Numbered from the stretch's first letter, positions 28,050 through 37,034 are shown. The stretch is DNA of 64,000 bases from Sphingopyxis sp. GW247-27LB (GCF_002277025.1 NZ_NIWD01000006.1:1-64000), one strand, 5' to 3'. Translations and numbers: made by a program. Notes: generated by a model not told the origin, from the letters alone.

Positions 28050-30100
28050 CCTTCATCACCCTCGAAGACATGATCGTCGCGACCGCCGAGGCAGTCCGTC
28101 CCCCGGAACGCCTGTCGATCAGCGAAGGCGCGCGCCGCACGCATTATGTGAATCTACCCGGCACGCACGTTGGTTACTTCGACTATGACAAGACTCCTTA
28201 CCTGATCGAACCGCAGGACGAACTGTCCAGCCTTCAGTTCACGGGCCAAATCTATGTCGGCCCGGCGCGCGGCGGCAAATCGGCCGGCGCGATCAACTGG
28301 CTCGCGAGCAGCGCGCGATACGATCCTGCCGACATGATGTTCATCCACATGACTCAGGCGACTGCTCGCGACTGGTCGATCGGCGATCTCGGTCGCGCGA
28401 TCCGCTACTCACCGGAAATCGCCCGCCGCATGACGCCCGGCAGGCAGAACGACAACGTCTTCGACAAGCGGTTCCTGTCGGGGATGCGGCTGCTCATCAA
28501 ATGGCCGACCATCACCGAATTGTCGGGTAAGACGATCCCGCGTCTGTGGCTGTTCGATTATGACCGTATGCCGCAGGACATCGACGGTGAAGGCAACCCG
28601 TTCGACCTAGCGCGGAAGCGCGCGCAGACCTTCAAGCGGTTCGGCATGTGCGCCGCCGAAGGCTCGCCGGGCTTCATCATCGAAGATCCGAAATGGCTCC
28701 CTTCAACGCCGCACGAAGCACCGCCGACCAAGGGAATCCTGTCGCTCTACAACCGCGGCGACCGACGGCGCTGGTATTGGAGGTGCGTCAAGTGCCGTGA
28801 ACCGTTCGAGGGTGACTTCAAGAATTTCGTCTGGCCCGATTCCGCCGATCTGCTCGACGCTGCGGAACAGGTTCGACTTCTCTGCCCGTCGTGTGAGTTC
28901 CCTCACGAGCATGAGATGAAATACGAGCTCAACCTTGGCGGGAAATGGATCAAGGAGGGGCAGGTCTGGCTTCCCGACGGCACGGTCGGCGGTGTCGCGC
29001 GTCGCAGCACCATCGCCTCATTCTGGCAGAAGGGGCCATCAGCTGCTTTCGCGACATGGACTGAACTGGTGTTCAAATTCTTGCAGGCACAGCAGGAATA
29101 TGAGGCGACCGGTAGCGAAGAGGCGCTGAAAACGACGACCAACGTCGACCAGGGTCTGCCGTACATGATGAAGGCGACCGAAGCAGGTCGCCTGCCGGAA
29201 GAATTGAAGCAGCGCGCAGAGGATTGGGGCGGATCAGCCGAAGCGCCCGTCGTGCCTCATGGTGGCCGTTTCCTTGTCAAGACCGTCGACGTGCAGGCAC
29301 GCGCGTTCGTCGTACAGACGCATTCGGTCGACGAATACGGCGACATCGCGATCATCGAAATGAAGAAGATCCGTCGTTCCGTCGTTGCCGACGAGAACGG
29401 AGAATGGCAGACGATCGACCCTGCATCGCGACCCGAAGACTGGGACGTGCTGATAGAGGAACTGCATCAAACCTATCCGCTCGCAGACGGATCGGGGATG
29501 CGGATGCGGATCAAGATCATGGGATGCGACTCCGGTGGTCGCGAAGGCGTGACGGCCAACGCCTATAATTTCTGGCGCAAGCTGCGCGACCGCGGCGATG
29601 GCGAGCATCTGCGGTTCCATCTGATCAAGGGCGATGCGTCGAAGTCCGCACCGCGCATCAGCACCATCTACCCCGACAGCGGTCGCAAGGATCGCTTCGT
29701 CAACGCGCGCGGCGAGATTCCGGTGCAGCGCGTCAACACCGATATCGTCAAGGATATGGCCTATGCGATGCTCGGCCGCACCGATCCGGGCGGCCGCGTC
29801 CGGTTCCCGCTGTGGGCCGAAGAATGGCTCTACAAGCAGCTGACCACCGAAATCAAAACCGCGAAGGGCTGGGAAAATCTCAGCCGGCGCCGCAACGAGG
29901 CGTGGGATTTGCTCGTCTACACGATCGCGCTCTGCCTGCATCGCACGGTGAATCTCGAGCGCATCGATTGGGACAATCCGCCCACATGGGCGCGCGACTG
30001 GGATGAGAACGACATGGTGTTCAATCCCTATGTCGAAGACGACGATTCCGCGCCCGACACCGCGCCGTCACTGGCCGATCTTGCATCGCGTCTCGCTTAG
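28046..30100 (+). CDS. Terminase large subunit (lambda gpA family)
   Basis: This is a 684-residue packaging motor ATPase/nuclease. Walker A GPARGGKS is at residues 72-79, and FDYDRMPQDIDGEG is the gpA-family region. A zinc ribbon is WRCVKCREPF...LCPSCEF. The nuclease half includes VDVQARAFVVQTHSV, IMGCDSGGREGVTA and RRRNEAWDLLVYTIALCLH. The ATG lies in the ATGA overlap with the frameshifted methyltransferase. Premature termination of that gene at 27868 might lower terL translation. Confidence 0.94.
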   Translation: MTFITLEDMIVATAEAVRPPERLSISEGARRTHYVNLPGTHVGYFDYDKTPYLIEPQDELSSLQFTGQIYVGPARGGKSAGAINWLASSARYDPADMMFIHMTQATARDWSIGDLGRAIRYSPEIARRMTPGRQNDNVFDKRFLSGMRLLIKWPTITELSGKTIPRLWLFDYDRMPQDIDGEGNPFDLARKRAQTFKRFGMCAAEGSPGFIIEDPKWLPSTPHEAPPTKGILSLYNRGDRRRWYWRCVKCREPFEGDFKNFVWPDSADLLDAAEQVRLLCPSCEFPHEHEMKYELNLGGKWIKEGQVWLPDGTVGGVARRSTIASFWQKGPSAAFATWTELVFKFLQAQQEYEATGSEEALKTTTNVDQGLPYMMKATEAGRLPEELKQRAEDWGGSAEAPVVPHGGRFLVKTVDVQARAFVVQTHSVDEYGDIAIIEMKKIRRSVVADENGEWQTIDPASRPEDWDVLIEELHQTYPLADGSGMRMRIKIMGCDSGGREGVTANAYNFWRKLRDRGDGEHLRFHLIKGDASKSAPRISTIYPDSGRKDRFVNARGEIPVQRVNTDIVKDMAYAMLGRTDPGGRVRFPLWAEEWLYKQLTTEIKTAKGWENLSRRRNEAWDLLVYTIALCLHRTVNLERIDWDNPPTWARDWDENDMVFNPYVEDDDSAPDTAPSLADLASRLA

Positions 30101-30115
30101 TCACTTTATACGTGA
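30101..30115. promoter_or_regulatory. Dispersed prophage operator, site 3
   Basis: TCACT-TTATA-CGTGA starts right after the terminase stop codon and is the first element of the 106-bp gap before gpW. Confidence 0.7.
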
Positions 30116-30140
30116 CAATGCACCTCCAAACATGCTAGAG

Positions 30141-30155
30141 TCACGTATCGCTTGA
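30141..30155. promoter_or_regulatory. Dispersed prophage operator, site 4 (degenerate)
   Basis: TCACG-TATCG-CTTGA is one consensus half-site with a degenerate right arm, exactly 40 bp from site 3. Confidence 0.45.
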
Positions 30156-30206
30156 TTCTATGTCGCGTCGATGGCATTTCGCGAGCCAGTTCGAACTGGG
30201 AACGCG

Positions 30207-30413
30207 ATGACCGACGCAGAACTTCTTGCCGAAGCGAAAACCGCATATCACGCCCTGATGACGGGGCGCAGCGTCGTCGAGGCTCGCGACCAGAACGGCG
30301 AAATGGTTCGCTACGGCATCGCGAACGCGGGACGACTCGCAGCCTACATCGACCAACTCGAACGCAAGATTGACCCGACCAAGGCATCCGGCCCCATGAG
30401 GCTGATCGGATGA
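30207..30413 (+). CDS. Head-tail connector gpW-like
   Basis: This is a 68-residue protein with the gpW pattern MTDAELLAEAKTAYHALMTGRSVVEARDQNGEMVRYG and NAGRLAAYIDQLERKI. gpW plugs the portal after packaging. The start is chosen at 30207 because the family begins there. The C-terminus ends MRLIG, and the stop overlaps the portal start (ATGA). Its place between terminase and portal matches lambda. Confidence 0.9.
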   Translation: MTDAELLAEAKTAYHALMTGRSVVEARDQNGEMVRYGIANAGRLAAYIDQLERKIDPTKASGPMRLIG

Positions 30414-32152
30414 GCCTGTCGGAATTCGACGATCTGATCGGCGTCCCCTCCCCGCCGCCGTCAGCGTCACCGCCGCCGCAGGTGCTGGTCCCTTCCAGCG
30501 GCGGCGGTGACATGGCGATGGGTGGGTTCGAAGGCGCTGACCAGTTCGATCGCACCCTGTCGCTGTGGTCGCCCCCGCTTCAATCCGCCGATGCCGACAT
30601 TCTTCCCGACAAGGACGTCGGCGATGGTCGCATCCGCGCGCTGCTGAACGACGACGCCTATATTCAGGGTGTCGCGCGGCTGCGCAAAGACAATGTCGTC
30701 GGCCATCAGTTCTTGCTGAACGCGCGACCCTCGATCGGCTACCTGAATCGCGAAGCGCGTCGCAAGGGTATGCCCGCGACGTTCGACGAGAATTGGGAAG
30801 AAGAGTTTCAGGAGGAAGTCGAGGAACTGTTCGATCTGTGGGCCGAAAGCCCCGACAATTGGGTCGACAGCAAGCGTCAGAACAGTTTCACCGAAATGGT
30901 CCGCCTGATGATCGGCGTCCACCTGGCAGGCGGCGAAGTGCTCGCCACCGCCGAGTGGGACCGGGAAGGCTTTGGAGAATTCAAGACGGTCATCAACCTG
31001 ATCGATCTTGACCGGCTGTCGACCGACCCTGATCACCGCAATGACAAGATGGTCCGTGCAGGTGTTCGTTTCGACAGCCGCGGTCGTCCCGTCGCGTATC
31101 AGATCCGCGAAGGTCATCCGAGCGACGTCCAGTGGACGTATCTGTATGACCTGCCGCGCTGGCGCGAGCATCCGATCCGCACCAAATGGGGTCGGCTGCA
31201 GGTTCTGCATATCAAGGAAGATATGCGCGTCGACCAGACGCGCGGCTTCTCGGATCTCATGTCGACGATCAAACCGTCGAAAATGGGTCACAGGCTGCGC
31301 GACGTGGCGTTGCAGCAGCAGGTTCTGCAGTCGCTCTACGCCGGCGCGATCACGTCGGAACTTCCTGCCGAACAGGTGTTCGCGCAGCTTGGCGGCGGCG
31401 AGATCAGCCCCGACGCCGTCGCGAAGGCGATCAACAGCTACGCGACCGGCTACCTCGGACAGATCGAGCAATATGTCGGGAACAGCCGCGCGCTGCAGAT
31501 GGACGGCGCGCGCGTCCCCCATCTGTTTCCGGGCACCAAGTTTGAGCTCATGTCACCCGGCAAGGGTGGCGTCGTCGGCACGGACTTCGAACGATCACTG
31601 AACATGTATCAGTCGGTCGCGGCAGGTGTGTCCTACGAACAGTTCACCCACGACTATTCGAAGACGAATTATTCGTCGGCGCGCGCCGGCGAAGGCAACA
31701 CCTGGAAGTTCATGCAGGCGCTCAAGCGCCTCATTGCCGAGCGCGCCGCGAACAGCGTCTATCGCCTGTTCCTCGAGGAAGGGGTCAACCAGAATAAGTT
31801 GACCACGTTCCCGAAGGCCAAGGCAGGACTTCTCTACACTGACGCGGGCCGCGATGGTCGCCTCAACATGGCGTTCTCGGCGCTGGCGCGCGCGGACTGG
31901 ATCGGCGCGGCGCGCGGCCAGATCGACGAGCTAAAGGAAACCGAAGCCGCGATCCTGCGCATCGATAACGGACTCTCCACGCGCGAAGAGGAACTGGCGC
32001 GGCTCGGCAAGGACTGGCGCCGCGTCTACCGCCAGCGCGCCCGCGAGAAGCGCGAGGAAGAACGTCTCGGGCTCACATTCGGCGATCACGCCATGAACGG
32101 TGCCGCGCGCACCGAACCCCAATCACAGAGCGAAGAGGAATCCGCACCATGA
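30410..32152 (+). CDS. Portal protein (lambda gpB family)
   Basis: This is a 580-residue portal forming the DNA entry vertex. Family features include DDAYIQGVARLRKDNVVGHQFLLNARP, NLIDLDRLSTDP, GVRFDSRGRPVAYQIRE, HIKEDMRVDQTRGFSDL and YEQFTHDYSKTNYSSARAG. The N-terminus has the recurrent peptide EFDDLIG followed by a Pro-rich linker (PSPPPSASPPP), which is absent from lambda gpB as far as I know. The stop overlaps the protease start. Confidence 0.93.
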   Translation: MSLSEFDDLIGVPSPPPSASPPPQVLVPSSGGGDMAMGGFEGADQFDRTLSLWSPPLQSADADILPDKDVGDGRIRALLNDDAYIQGVARLRKDNVVGHQFLLNARPSIGYLNREARRKGMPATFDENWEEEFQEEVEELFDLWAESPDNWVDSKRQNSFTEMVRLMIGVHLAGGEVLATAEWDREGFGEFKTVINLIDLDRLSTDPDHRNDKMVRAGVRFDSRGRPVAYQIREGHPSDVQWTYLYDLPRWREHPIRTKWGRLQVLHIKEDMRVDQTRGFSDLMSTIKPSKMGHRLRDVALQQQVLQSLYAGAITSELPAEQVFAQLGGGEISPDAVAKAINSYATGYLGQIEQYVGNSRALQMDGARVPHLFPGTKFELMSPGKGGVVGTDFERSLNMYQSVAAGVSYEQFTHDYSKTNYSSARAGEGNTWKFMQALKRLIAERAANSVYRLFLEEGVNQNKLTTFPKAKAGLLYTDAGRDGRLNMAFSALARADWIGAARGQIDELKETEAAILRIDNGLSTREEELARLGKDWRRVYRQRAREKREEERLGLTFGDHAMNGAARTEPQSQSEEESAP

Positions 32153-33441
32153 ATCCGCTCCTGACGCGGTTCGCGAACGAACCCGCGCTGATCAATCCTG
32201 AAATGCTCGGTCTCGTGCAGGGCAACCTGGTCGAAGCCGCGAAGATCGACCTGTCCCGCGCGGTCGATCTGGCGAGCGATGATGATGATTTCTGGCCGCA
32301 GCCCGACAGTTGGGCCGCGCGCTATCGCCCATATGTCGTCAAGGACGGCACGCTGCAGATTCCGGTCAAGGGTGTGCTCTTGCACGACTTCGGCTGGCAA
32401 CTCGATTCGTGGGCGACCGGTTACGACTACATCCTGCGCGCGTTCAAGCGCGGCATGGAAGACGGTAACGTCCAGCGCATCGCGTTCATCGTCCATAGTC
32501 CCGGTGGCACGGTCGCAGGCTGCTTTGAAACGCTCGAAAAGATGCAGGCCGCGAAAGCCGAAGCGGGGAAACCCGTGGAAGCGTTCGTCGCCGAAGCCGG
32601 ATATTCCGCCGCCTACGCGACGATGATGGTCGCCGACAAGATCACCGTCACCCGCACGGGCGGCGTCGGTTCGATCGGCGTCGTCACGATGCACATCGAT
32701 CAGTCGAAGCTCATGGACGAATGGGGTCTCAAGATCACGTTCATTTTCGCGGGCAAACACAAAGTCGACGGCAACAGCTTCGAGGCACTGCCCGATGACG
32801 TGCGCGAGCGCATTCAGGCCCGCATCGACGACCTCTACCAGATTTTCGTTTCGGCCGTCGCGGAAGGCCGAAGCATGGATGAGCAGACAGTGCGCAAGAC
32901 CGAAGCGCAATGTTTCACTGCTCCCGAAGCAATATCGAACGGGCTCGCCGACAATGTCGGTTGGCTCGACGATGCCCTGGCTGCGTTTGTGGCCGATTTG
33001 TCCAACCCCTCCAATGATGAAGGAGACGACGACATGTCCAACAAGACGGACAATTCGGCGCCGGAAGCCAGCGCCGAGAACACCCAGCCCGCACTGTCGC
33101 AGGCTGACATCGATGCGGCGGTGAAGGCTGACCGCGCGCGCATCGGAGCCATCACCGGCTGCGAAGATGCCGAGGGCCGTGGTGCGCTCGCGAACCATAT
33201 CGCGATGAACACCGACATGGACCTCGACGCGGCCAAGGCGATGCTCGCCGCGGCCCCGAAGGAAACGGCGGCTGCACCCTCGGGCTCGCAGACCCCGTTC
33301 GACGCGGCTATGGACGGCAACAGCCCCGATGTCGCAGCCGAACCCGATAACGCCGACCCGAAGGCCGAGGACGACGGCTCCGACACGATCGCGCTCGCGC
33401 GTCGCTTCGGTCTCGCCTGCGTCAGCGCCGCCGCGGCCTGA
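32149..33441 (+). CDS. Head maturation protease S49 (lambda gpC-like) with fused scaffold
   Basis: This is a 430-residue protein. Residues about 60-290 are a SppA-like S49 peptidase (VHSPGGTVAGCFETLEKM, AEAGYSAAYATMMVADKI with Ser153, AGKHKVDGNSFEAL with Lys203/205). Residues from 296 form a separate acidic scaffold region. As in lambda C/Nu3, the scaffold can be made on its own from an in-frame internal start at 33034. The protease processes portal, scaffold and itself during prohead maturation. Confidence 0.92.
   Translation: MNPLLTRFANEPALINPEMLGLVQGNLVEAAKIDLSRAVDLASDDDDFWPQPDSWAARYRPYVVKDGTLQIPVKGVLLHDFGWQLDSWATGYDYILRAFKRGMEDGNVQRIAFIVHSPGGTVAGCFETLEKMQAAKAEAGKPVEAFVAEAGYSAAYATMMVADKITVTRTGGVGSIGVVTMHIDQSKLMDEWGLKITFIFAGKHKVDGNSFEALPDDVRERIQARIDDLYQIFVSAVAEGRSMDEQTVRKTEAQCFTAPEAISNGLADNVGWLDDALAAFVADLSNPSNDEGDDDMSNKTDNSAPEASAENTQPALSQADIDAAVKADRARIGAITGCEDAEGRGALANHIAMNTDMDLDAAKAMLAAAPKETAAAPSGSQTPFDAAMDGNSPDVAAEPDNADPKAEDDGSDTIALARRFGLACVSAAAA
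33034..33441 (+). CDS. Nested capsid scaffold protein (Nu3-like)
   Basis: ATG 33034, in frame with the protease, is preceded by AGGAG at 33021-33025 with an 8-nt spacer. It gives a 135-residue acidic Ala-rich protein (MSNKTDNSAPEASAENTQP; DMDLDAAKAMLAAAPKE; ALARRFGLACVSA). Lambda produces its scaffold Nu3 in the same way from the 3' end of gene C. Independent translation is inferred from the ribosome-binding site. Confidence 0.75.
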   Translation: MSNKTDNSAPEASAENTQPALSQADIDAAVKADRARIGAITGCEDAEGRGALANHIAMNTDMDLDAAKAMLAAAPKETAAAPSGSQTPFDAAMDGNSPDVAAEPDNADPKAEDDGSDTIALARRFGLACVSAAAA

Positions 33442-33470
33442 TCCAGATCACTTACGAAGGAGATTTTCTC

Positions 33471-33908
33471 ATGGCTGATGTTACCACCAGCTACAAGAAC
33501 GCGGACGTCTACGGTCGCGCCGCGTTCGAAGTGCTCGACACGTTCACGCAGGACAACCTGCTCGCAGGCAGCGAACCTCCGCTGCGTCCCGCACTGGTCC
33601 TTCCCGGCCTCGCATCGACCGACTTCGCGCAGTTCGAAGTCGTCGGCATCGACGCCAACGGGTTCGTGGCCCCTGCCGAATATGACGACGTCAATGCCGA
33701 ATGGACGGTGAAGCCGTTCGGCGTGATCGCCCACTCCGCGTCGATCGGTGCGGGCGGCGCCAACGTCCACGTCTGGTACAGCGGCTGCTTCGCACTCGAA
33801 GGTCCGCTCGTCTGGGATGCCTCGATCGACACCGACGCGCTCAAGACGTCGGGTTTCATCGGCGCGCTCACCCCCTCGCAGATCATCGTTCGCTCGCGCG
33901 AAGCCTGA
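33471..33908 (+). CDS. Head decoration protein (lambda gpD family)
   Basis: This is a 145-residue capsid-stabilising protein. DVYGRAAFEVLDTFTQDNLLAG, RPALVLPGLASTDFAQFEVVGID and KPFGVIAHSASIGAGGANVHVWYSGCF match phage head decoration protein D. It lies between scaffold and major capsid as in lambda. GAAGGAG lies 6-12 bp before the ATG. Confidence 0.92.
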   Translation: MADVTTSYKNADVYGRAAFEVLDTFTQDNLLAGSEPPLRPALVLPGLASTDFAQFEVVGIDANGFVAPAEYDDVNAEWTVKPFGVIAHSASIGAGGANVHVWYSGCFALEGPLVWDASIDTDALKTSGFIGALTPSQIIVRSREA

Positions 33909-33937
33909 TCACAGCACTCCCCTCCAATTAAGGATCA

Positions 33938-35047
33938 ATGACAATGTCGGACAATCCCTACGAACTGTGGTCGACCCGCAAGTCGCTTGGCGTCATGCGC
34001 GACACCAAGTCGGAAACGGTCAACTATTTCCGCCAGTGGTTCCCGTTCCAGCATCGCTCGACCGAGGAATATATCGACTTCGAGAAGCTGCCGATTCGCA
34101 GCAAGAAGCTCGCGCCGTTCGCCCTGCCGCTCGGCGAGGGTGGCAGCGTCTACGACGACTCGGCCCGCGCCTATCGCGTGAAGCCCGCCTATGTCGTGCT
34201 CGACGACGTGGTCGATCCGCTGAAGCCGCTGACCTATCAGCCGGGTATCGACCAGAGCCGCTTCGATGTGACCAAGCTGTCGCCGAAACAGCGTCTCGAG
34301 ATGCTGAAGGTGCAGATCGCCGCCGCGCATCGCAACGCTTGGGACCGCCGCATGGAATGGCTCGCCGCGCGCGCCATTATCGACGGTCAGGTGACGCTCT
34401 CGGGTCCGAAATATCCGACGACGTTGGTGAACTTCCAGCGCGCTGCGGGCCACACCGTCACGCTCGGCGCCGGCGACCGCTTCGGCGAAGCGGGGGTTTC
34501 GATCCTCGACTTCTTCAAGGCACAGATCGCCAAGATGTGCGCTGCGGAATTCGGCGGAATGCCGACCCGCATCACCATGTCGGGCACTGTCGCTGCAATC
34601 ATCCAGGCCGATGAAGAAATTCTGAAGCACATGGACATCAATACGACCGGTGGTCGTCACCAGGTCGAACGCGGCATCCTCGCGGCCGACCCGAAGCAGC
34701 CGATGGTCTATCGCTTCGGCACGCTGTTCGTTGCCGGCAACAGCGGCGTCACCATCGAACTGTGGGTCAACGACGAGACCTACCAGAACGACGCGGGCGT
34801 GCAGACGCGCTACCTGCCGGCGCACGAGATCGTGTTCACCTCGACGCCCGACGCCGTGGCCGGTCACGAGTGCTTCGGTCGCATCGTCGATCAGGATGCG
34901 GACTACGAGCCGATCCCGCTGTTCCCGAAGAACTATCGCACCGGGGATCGCGTGAAGACCGAGCATGTCTCGCACACCTCGTCGCCGCTCGAGGTGCCGA
35001 TCAACCCCAACGCAACGCTGAAGGCTGCGGTTATCGCCGCCGCCTGA
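33938..35047 (+). CDS. Major capsid protein (lambda gpE family)
   Basis: This is a 369-residue capsid protein: NYFRQWFPFQHRSTEEYIDFEKLP, LAPFALPLGEGGSVYDDSARAYRVKPAYVVLDDVVDPLKPLTY, and HRNAWDRRMEWLAARAIIDGQVTLSGP are gpE-like. The ATG at 33938 (second ATG at 33944) follows AAGGAT. It should be one of the most highly expressed prophage genes. A strong hairpin follows it. Confidence 0.94.
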   Translation: MTMSDNPYELWSTRKSLGVMRDTKSETVNYFRQWFPFQHRSTEEYIDFEKLPIRSKKLAPFALPLGEGGSVYDDSARAYRVKPAYVVLDDVVDPLKPLTYQPGIDQSRFDVTKLSPKQRLEMLKVQIAAAHRNAWDRRMEWLAARAIIDGQVTLSGPKYPTTLVNFQRAAGHTVTLGAGDRFGEAGVSILDFFKAQIAKMCAAEFGGMPTRITMSGTVAAIIQADEEILKHMDINTTGGRHQVERGILAADPKQPMVYRFGTLFVAGNSGVTIELWVNDETYQNDAGVQTRYLPAHEIVFTSTPDAVAGHECFGRIVDQDADYEPIPLFPKNYRTGDRVKTEHVSHTSSPLEVPINPNATLKAAVIAAA

Positions 35048-35062
35048 TTGTTCTGAAGGACC

Positions 35063-35092
35063 ATACCGGCAGGTTTCAGCACCTGCCGGTAT
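35063..35092 (+). terminator. Hairpin after the major capsid gene
   Basis: A perfect 12-bp stem ATACCGGCAGGT / ACCTGCCGGTAT with a 6-nt loop lies 16 bp past the capsid stop. No T run follows, so it may protect the capsid mRNA or attenuate rather than terminate. Its right arm touches operator site 5. Confidence 0.65.
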
Positions 35093-35106
35093 CACGTCAA
35101 AGGTGA
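35092..35106. promoter_or_regulatory. Dispersed prophage operator, site 5
   Basis: TCACG-TCAAA-GGTGA lies four bases before an ATG start (35111); its right half supplies the AAAGGTGA ribosome-binding sequence of the next gene. It follows the capsid hairpin directly. Confidence 0.65.
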
Positions 35107-35110
35107 TTTT

Positions 35111-35497
35111 ATGAGCAAAGACATGACCCTGGTTACCTCGATTCACGAGCTTCGTTACCGTGATGGCGACGAGCGCAAGATCGTCGAGCCGAACCAAACC
35201 GTCGAGATTCCTGCGAGCATCGCAGCGGAATTTCTCGCGCAGAAGGCGGCTCGTGAGCCGACCGAGGATGAAGCCGCCGTCTACGAGACGGTCGCCGCGC
35301 GTCGCGCCAAGACTGCCCCGACGGATGATGCGAAGGCCGCTGCGGATGCGAAGGCCGCTGCGGATGCGAAGGCCGCTGCGGATGCGAAGGCCGCTGCGGA
35401 TGCGAAGGCCGCTGCGGATGCGAAGGCCGCTGCGGATGCGAAGGCCGCTGCGGATGCGAAAACTGGCGGCAAGAACCCCGCCGACGCCATCGGCTGA
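35111..35497 (+). CDS. Head-assembly protein (gpFI position) with AAADAK repeats
   Basis: This is a 128-residue protein. Residues 1-55 (VTSIHELRYRDGDERKIVEPNQTVEIPASIAAEFLAQKAARE) resemble the C-terminal half of lambda FI. A roughly 45-residue Ala/Asp/Lys helix-forming tract follows, made of seven perfect 6-residue units (AAADAK), and then KNPADAIG. The position between capsid and FII-like genes supports a packaging/head role. The repeat is perfect at the DNA level (18-bp unit), implying recent expansion. Confidence 0.7.
   Translation: MSKDMTLVTSIHELRYRDGDERKIVEPNQTVEIPASIAAEFLAQKAAREPTEDEAAVYETVAARRAKTAPTDDAKAAADAKAAADAKAAADAKAAADAKAAADAKAAADAKAAADAKTGGKNPADAIG
35327..35460 (+). repeat. 18-bp tandem repeat, 7.4 copies
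   Basis: The unit GATGCGAAGGCCGCTGCG is repeated seven times without a change (35327-35452), plus a partial unit to 35460. It is in frame, encoding DAKAAA. Confidence 0.95.
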
Positions 35498-35500
35498 TCG

Positions 35501-35887
35501 GTGCGTCGCTTCCGCGACATAAAGAACCAGATGCGCCGGGACCTGCATGACGAAATGCTGGTCCCGGCCTTCTACCGCGCGACTGCGGAATCCGCATGGG
35601 TTCCGGTCGAAGTCCGCGTTCATACCAAGATGAATCTCGTCGGTGACGACATGGAAGGCTACGGTGCCGACGGCGTCGGCGTCCGTGACATCACGCCCCG
35701 CGTCATTTTCATGCGCAGTCAGGTTTCGGTTCCGACACGCGGCGCCATTGTTTCGATCAGTTCCGACGAAGCATGGCAGATCGCCGACAGCGAGAAACCC
35801 GACGGCATCACGATCACTGCCATGGCAGCGCCCATTTCCGAAGCGAAGATCGCCGCGGACAACTACCCGGTGCGCGACGATGGCTGA
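35501..35887 (+). CDS. Head-tail joining protein (gpFII-like)
   Basis: This is a 128-residue protein starting at GTG 35501. It has a helical N-terminus (MRRFRDIKNQMRRDLHDEML) and a small beta-barrel-like part ending VIFMRSQVSVPTRGAIVSISSDEAWQIADSEKPDGITITAMAA, recalling lambda FII (valine/arginine-rich barrel with a VPxRGD-like turn). Position and size fit. The stop overlaps the next start (ATGGCTGA). Confidence 0.7.
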   Translation: MRRFRDIKNQMRRDLHDEMLVPAFYRATAESAWVPVEVRVHTKMNLVGDDMEGYGADGVGVRDITPRVIFMRSQVSVPTRGAIVSISSDEAWQIADSEKPDGITITAMAAPISEAKIAADNYPVRDDG

Positions 35888-36482
35888 TCCCTACGTCGTC
35901 CTTGTCCAGTCGCAGACGCTCGACAGCATCACGAGCATCGGCGCGACGATCGAACGCAATCTCGCCCGCGCAATCAACACCGTCACGCGCAACGCTCGAG
36001 CGGAGGCCGCGCGCCGCATCCGGCAGCAGGTCGCGTTTCCGGCACGCTATCTCAGCGGCGAGAATGGGCGCCTCTCGATCACCAAGCGCGCGAACACGAT
36101 GGACCTGACCGCCGCCATCACCGGCAGGCATCGCGCGACATCGCTCGCGCGCTTCGCGACGACACCGACGTCGAAGCGTTCCGCAGGTGTCTCCGTGCAG
36201 GTCGAACCGGGACTTGCGACGCGGATGCCGAAGGCGTTCTTCATTCCGCTCCGCAGCGGCAACACCGACACGCTCGGAAATGTCGGTCTCGCGATCCGTC
36301 TCCCTGAAGGCCAGACTCCGTCGCGAGCCTACAAGCCGAAGTTGCTCGGTCGGAACCTGTGGCTGCTCTACGGCCCGTCGATCGACCAAGTGTTCGACGA
36401 CGTGGCTGACGAAATGTCCCCGGATCTCGCGGAACGGCTCGAAGTCGAATATCTCCGTTTGCAGGAGTTGGACCTTGACTGA
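35880..36482 (+). CDS. Minor tail protein Z-like (tail completion)
   Basis: This is a 200-residue basic protein: IGATIERNLARAINTVTRNARAEAARRIRQQVAFPARYL plus PKAFFIPLRSGNTDTLGNVGLAIRLPEG and WLLYGPSIDQVFDDVADEM correspond to phage minor tail Z proteins that complete the tail terminus. The start ATG 35880 overlaps the end of the previous gene by 8 bp. Confidence 0.78.
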   Translation: MADPYVVLVQSQTLDSITSIGATIERNLARAINTVTRNARAEAARRIRQQVAFPARYLSGENGRLSITKRANTMDLTAAITGRHRATSLARFATTPTSKRSAGVSVQVEPGLATRMPKAFFIPLRSGNTDTLGNVGLAIRLPEGQTPSRAYKPKLLGRNLWLLYGPSIDQVFDDVADEMSPDLAERLEVEYLRLQELDLD

Positions 36483-36990
36483 CCCCCTCCCCTTCCGCCT
36501 CGACGTGCTGCAGCGCCTCACCGAGACGGTCGAAGCTGTCTCCATCGCAGACGGTTACGCGCATAATCTAGCAGGTCTCGTGTTCCGCGGTCGCGCGCGA
36601 TACGGCGAAAATGATCCGTTGCCGATGGTCAGCTTCATCGAAGACCCGCGACCGAACGATCCCGTCGCCGAAGCGCGCGGCACGCAGGCACACCTGGTCG
36701 ACTGGCGCATCTTGGTGCAGGGTTTCGTCGAGGACGATTTCGCGAACCCGACCGATCCCGCATATCGGCTCGCAGCTGACGTCGCCAAGGTGCTTAGCGC
36801 GCTGCGCGCCGGCATGGATCAGCGCAAACCAATCCTAGGATTCATCGAGAAAGGGCAGCGGATCGACAATATTTCGATCGGCGCTCCGATCGTGCGACCG
36901 CCCGACGAAGTTTCGGACAAGGCCTATTTCTGGCTCCCCGTCACACTCTCCCTCGTGGAGGACCCCGCAAAGCCGTTTACCTCAACCTAG
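36475..36990 (+). CDS. Tail terminator gpU-like
   Basis: This is a 171-residue protein starting at TTG 36475, supported by CAGGAG 7 nt upstream and overlap with the Z gene stop. The reading frame opens further upstream but without family-like sequence. RLDVLQRLTETVEAVSIADGYAHNL...VFRGRARYGENDPLPMVSFIEDP and AHLVDWRILVQGFVEDD fit minor tail U proteins that cap the tail tube. The non-ATG start suggests low translation, in keeping with six copies per virion. Confidence 0.75.
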   Translation: MTDPLPFRLDVLQRLTETVEAVSIADGYAHNLAGLVFRGRARYGENDPLPMVSFIEDPRPNDPVAEARGTQAHLVDWRILVQGFVEDDFANPTDPAYRLAADVAKVLSALRAGMDQRKPILGFIEKGQRIDNISIGAPIVRPPDEVSDKAYFWLPVTLSLVEDPAKPFTST

Positions 36991-37009
36991 AATCACGCTA
37001 AACGTGATT
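36991..37009. promoter_or_regulatory. Dispersed prophage operator, site 6
   Basis: AATCACG-CTAAA-CGTGATT is a perfect 7-bp-arm palindrome starting right after the U gene stop and 25 bp before the tail tube gene. Confidence 0.8.
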
Positions 37010-37034
37010 CGCTTACCTCAGGAGTGACTCTCCC

